Below are positions 20,819-22,616 of a stretch of 22,616 bases of DNA, piece after piece. A model generated the notes under the pieces. The model made no database searches, had not been told where the DNA came from, and saw only the letters and a list, made by a program, of their open reading frames with translations. This DNA comes from an uncultured Atopobium sp. (GTDB taxonomy: Bacteria; Actinomycetota; Coriobacteriia; Coriobacteriales; Atopobiaceae), in NCBI GenBank assembly GCA_938045565.1, contig CALIAZ010000026.1, positions 1 through 22,616 of the forward strand, given 5' to 3'. The number at the start of each line of letters is the position of its first letter. Position 1 is the first letter of the stretch. A program made the translations under genes and the position numbers.

Positions 20819-20857
20819 ACCTAGTTATATCATTGGATTCATGTATTACAACTAGGT
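20819..20857 (-). promoter_or_regulatory. toxin-antitoxin promoter inside an 8-bp inverted repeat
   Basis: On the minus strand TTGTAA (20851-20846) and TATAAC (20829-20824) lie 16 bp apart. They are framed by a perfect inverted repeat, ACCTAGTT/AACTAGGT (20819-20826 and 20850-20857). The placement fits autorepression by a ribbon-helix-helix antitoxin. The outer arm touches the ABC-transporter stop codon. Confidence 0.5.
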
Positions 20858-22506
20858 CAAGAAGTAAAAAGATAAGCAGTTTCTGACTGGATGGTTCCGT
20901 CTTTTAGAACAAGAGAGTGAAAGCGCTCTCTTATTTCAGGGGTCACTTGATGAGATGTCATAACAACGGTTCTCTCATCATCTTTTAAGATCAAATCAAT
21001 AAGGCTCTGAACAGAATCGGAATCCAAATGGGCAAAACTCTCGTCATAAATCACAATTTGTGGCTTAAACAAAAAGATTCGCGCAAGAGCCAACCGCTGT
21101 CGCTCTCCACCAGAAAGACTACTTCCTGCCTGGTCAATCATATGATTGATTCCATCTGGATATCTGGTAAGAATCTCAGAAAAGCCTGATTTTGTTATAG
21201 CATCAATAATTTCTTCATCGGTAAACTCATGGCAAAACAGCGTAACGTTATCCCTGATAGTCGCATTAAAAATGAATGTTTGCTGAGAGCAAGGGATTAT
21301 AAATCGAGCGTATTGCTCACTTTTGAATTGCTTGATTGGCACGCCATCCAAGCAAATATCTCCGCTATCTGGACTCAGAGCATCCGTTAACAGTTTGATT
21401 AGTGTTGTTTTTCCACTTCCCGAGCTTCCTTCAAGAAGATACTTTCTGCCACGTTCCAAATTAAAACTAATATCCGACAAAACTAATTTGTCCTCGTCAT
21501 AGCCATATGAAACATGATTAATCGTTAGATTTGTAAAGTGCTCAGGGGTATCTTCTGTTCCACTTTCTGTAGTTGGGGCTTCATTAAGAAGCGTTTGTAT
21601 TTTAGTAATAATCTCTTTTGCGCTTCTCATATCAGTAATTGAATCACTTATGTTTTGAATAGGATTTGCTATGTAGACAACAAGCTGAGATGCCGCAACC
21701 ATCATTCCTACTGTCATCAATCCATTAAGGGTAAGGATGGCACCAATAAAATAAATTCCAATGTAAACAATTTGACCCACAGTAAATGAAAGTAAGCGAG
21801 CTAAAGAACTAAAGTACCGAGCTCCAAATTTCTGCTTCTCCCAAGCCTGATTCGCATTACTCATGGCAATCCGTGAAGCCTCTGTTAAATGAAAGCTTCT
21901 AAGCAGATCGAACCCTTCAAGATGCTCATTTGCTGTAGCAATAAAATGCTCGGCTGACTCAGATTGTTCTTTTCGCTTTTTAGAAATGACCCCGGACATT
22001 GTGTTAGGAACAAACATCTGAACAGCTATCATGCACAAGATGAACAGAACAAGCCATGGTGAAATGAACAGCAAGATTATTAGGCTTACTACACCAGAAA
22101 AGACATCTATCAAAAGATCAATAAAGACGCGAAAGTATGTTTCCTCAAGCAAATCAAGGTCGTTGGTAAGAATTGAAAGCCAATGACTGGTATTGAACGA
22201 GTGAAACTCAGGAATAGAGCGACTGAATATCTTTTTTATCAGCTCATCACGTAAATGCGTTTGACAGCCCTGTATTACTGACCAGCGCAAACGTCTGCAA
22301 ATCAAGTCGACAACAAAATAGCAGAGTATGTAAAGGCCAAACCAGAGGCCGTCATTCAGTGCATCCGACAGATTACCGTCCATGGCAAGATTAACGGATT
22401 GAAGCATTACAAATGAAAGGGCGATTTCAAATAAGCTGCTCAAAAGCGAGAAGACTACAAAGAAAATTAGCTTGCTTTTTTGTTGAGCGTAAAGGTATTT
22501 AAGCAT
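20857..22506 (-). CDS. ABC exporter, fused permease and ATPase
   Basis: Half-transporter of the type IV ABC exporter fold, 549 residues. The membrane domain (1-300) has about six hydrophobic segments, including about 12-33, 53-72, 128-168 and 240-285. The nucleotide-binding domain has Walker A GSSGSGKT (360-367), the Q-loop at SQQ (407-409), signature LSGGERQRLALAR (464-476), Walker B IVIYDES (484-490) and H-loop His519. Such proteins act as homo- or heterodimers; substrate is unknown. The gene is AT-richer than the housekeeping genes, suggesting acquisition. The start has GGGAG 5 nt upstream. A heptanucleotide tract lies about 50 bp upstream. Confidence 0.92.
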   Translation of the reverse strand: MLKYLYAQQKSKLIFFVVFSLLSSLFEIALSFVMLQSVNLAMDGNLSDALNDGLWFGLYILCYFVVDLICRRLRWSVIQGCQTHLRDELIKKIFSRSIPEFHSFNTSHWLSILTNDLDLLEETYFRVFIDLLIDVFSGVVSLIILLFISPWLVLFILCMIAVQMFVPNTMSGVISKKRKEQSESAEHFIATANEHLEGFDLLRSFHLTEASRIAMSNANQAWEKQKFGARYFSSLARLLSFTVGQIVYIGIYFIGAILTLNGLMTVGMMVAASQLVVYIANPIQNISDSITDMRSAKEIITKIQTLLNEAPTTESGTEDTPEHFTNLTINHVSYGYDEDKLVLSDISFNLERGRKYLLEGSSGSGKTTLIKLLTDALSPDSGDICLDGVPIKQFKSEQYARFIIPCSQQTFIFNATIRDNVTLFCHEFTDEEIIDAITKSGFSEILTRYPDGINHMIDQAGSSLSGGERQRLALARIFLFKPQIVIYDESFAHLDSDSVQSLIDLILKDDERTVVMTSHQVTPEIRERFHSLVLKDGTIQSETAYLFTS

Positions 22507-22556
22507 GCCATCTCCCTTAAAAGAGATTTCGTTTAAAAAAGGTTATGACTGCATGT

Positions 22557-22616
22557 GGTATTCGGTATTCGGTATTCGGTATTCGGTATTCGGTATTCGG
22601 TATTCGGTATTCGGTA
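22557..22616. repeat. heptanucleotide tandem repeat (GGTATTC), runs off the window
   Basis: Eight complete GGTATTC units plus GGTA, with no interruption, reach the window edge, so the true copy number is unknown. The tract lies about 50 bp upstream of the ABC-transporter ATG. On the minus strand all three frames are open through it (repeat EYRIPNT) and each stops within about 50 nt afterwards. Confidence 0.97.

Overview
The window reads like a chromosome segment of a Coriobacteriia actinobacterium of the Atopobium/Lancefieldella/Olsenella type. This is inferred from the protein flavour (Ala/Pro-rich DnaX tail, L31 with a long Ala/Lys tail, FolP-FolK fusion), the mid-range GC and compact minus-strand operons; no marker gene in the window proves it. 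Most of the window is housekeeping. The last ~2.7 kb (about 19,900 to the end) is visibly AT-richer and looks accessory.

Layout. 1-4,740, mostly minus: tRNA-Asp, then (in transcription order) rpmE with a structured leader and its own terminator, followed by a DNA replication/repair operon dnaX - ybaB - recR - membrane-anchored hypothetical protein. 4,984-5,766: coaX (plus), divergent from rpmE. 5,853-8,050, minus: a bifunctional FolP-FolK folate enzyme overlapping a degenerate biotin-ligase-fold protein. 8,254-9,947, plus: exonuclease III and a PHP-domain phosphoesterase. 9,948-10,531: a 584-bp gap between convergent genes, packed with palindromes, a 25-bp inverted-repeat element and tandem repeats. 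10,532-14,169, minus: PLP aminotransferase, hpt and tilS (tilS-hpt overlap as TAATG). 14,239-15,078, plus: WalJ/YycJ-type metallo-beta-lactamase-fold protein. 15,348-15,782, minus: small heat-shock protein. 16,069-16,632, plus: C-terminally anchored hypothetical protein. 16,633-16,970: a repeat-rich gap with a 31-bp tandem array. 16,971-19,865, minus: clpB and a small repeat protein. 20,035-20,857: a RelB/DinJ-like antitoxin with an in-frame TAG, plus a PIN toxin. 20,857-22,506: an ABC exporter preceded by a heptanucleotide repeat that runs off the window.

The genes serve replication/repair (dnaX, recR, ybaB, exoA), cofactor synthesis (coaX, folPK), translation (rpmE, tilS, tRNA-Asp), purine salvage (hpt) and proteostasis (clpB, hsp20). 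The most striking signal is not a gene. It is a dispersed octamer, GGCGAGAA (consensus close to TGGCGAGAARNCC), counted 15 times on both strands, about 20 times random expectation. It sits in intergenic DNA and in non-conserved parts of genes, sometimes as inverted pairs forming hairpins. Its density and placement resemble a DNA-uptake or other genome-wide signature sequence.
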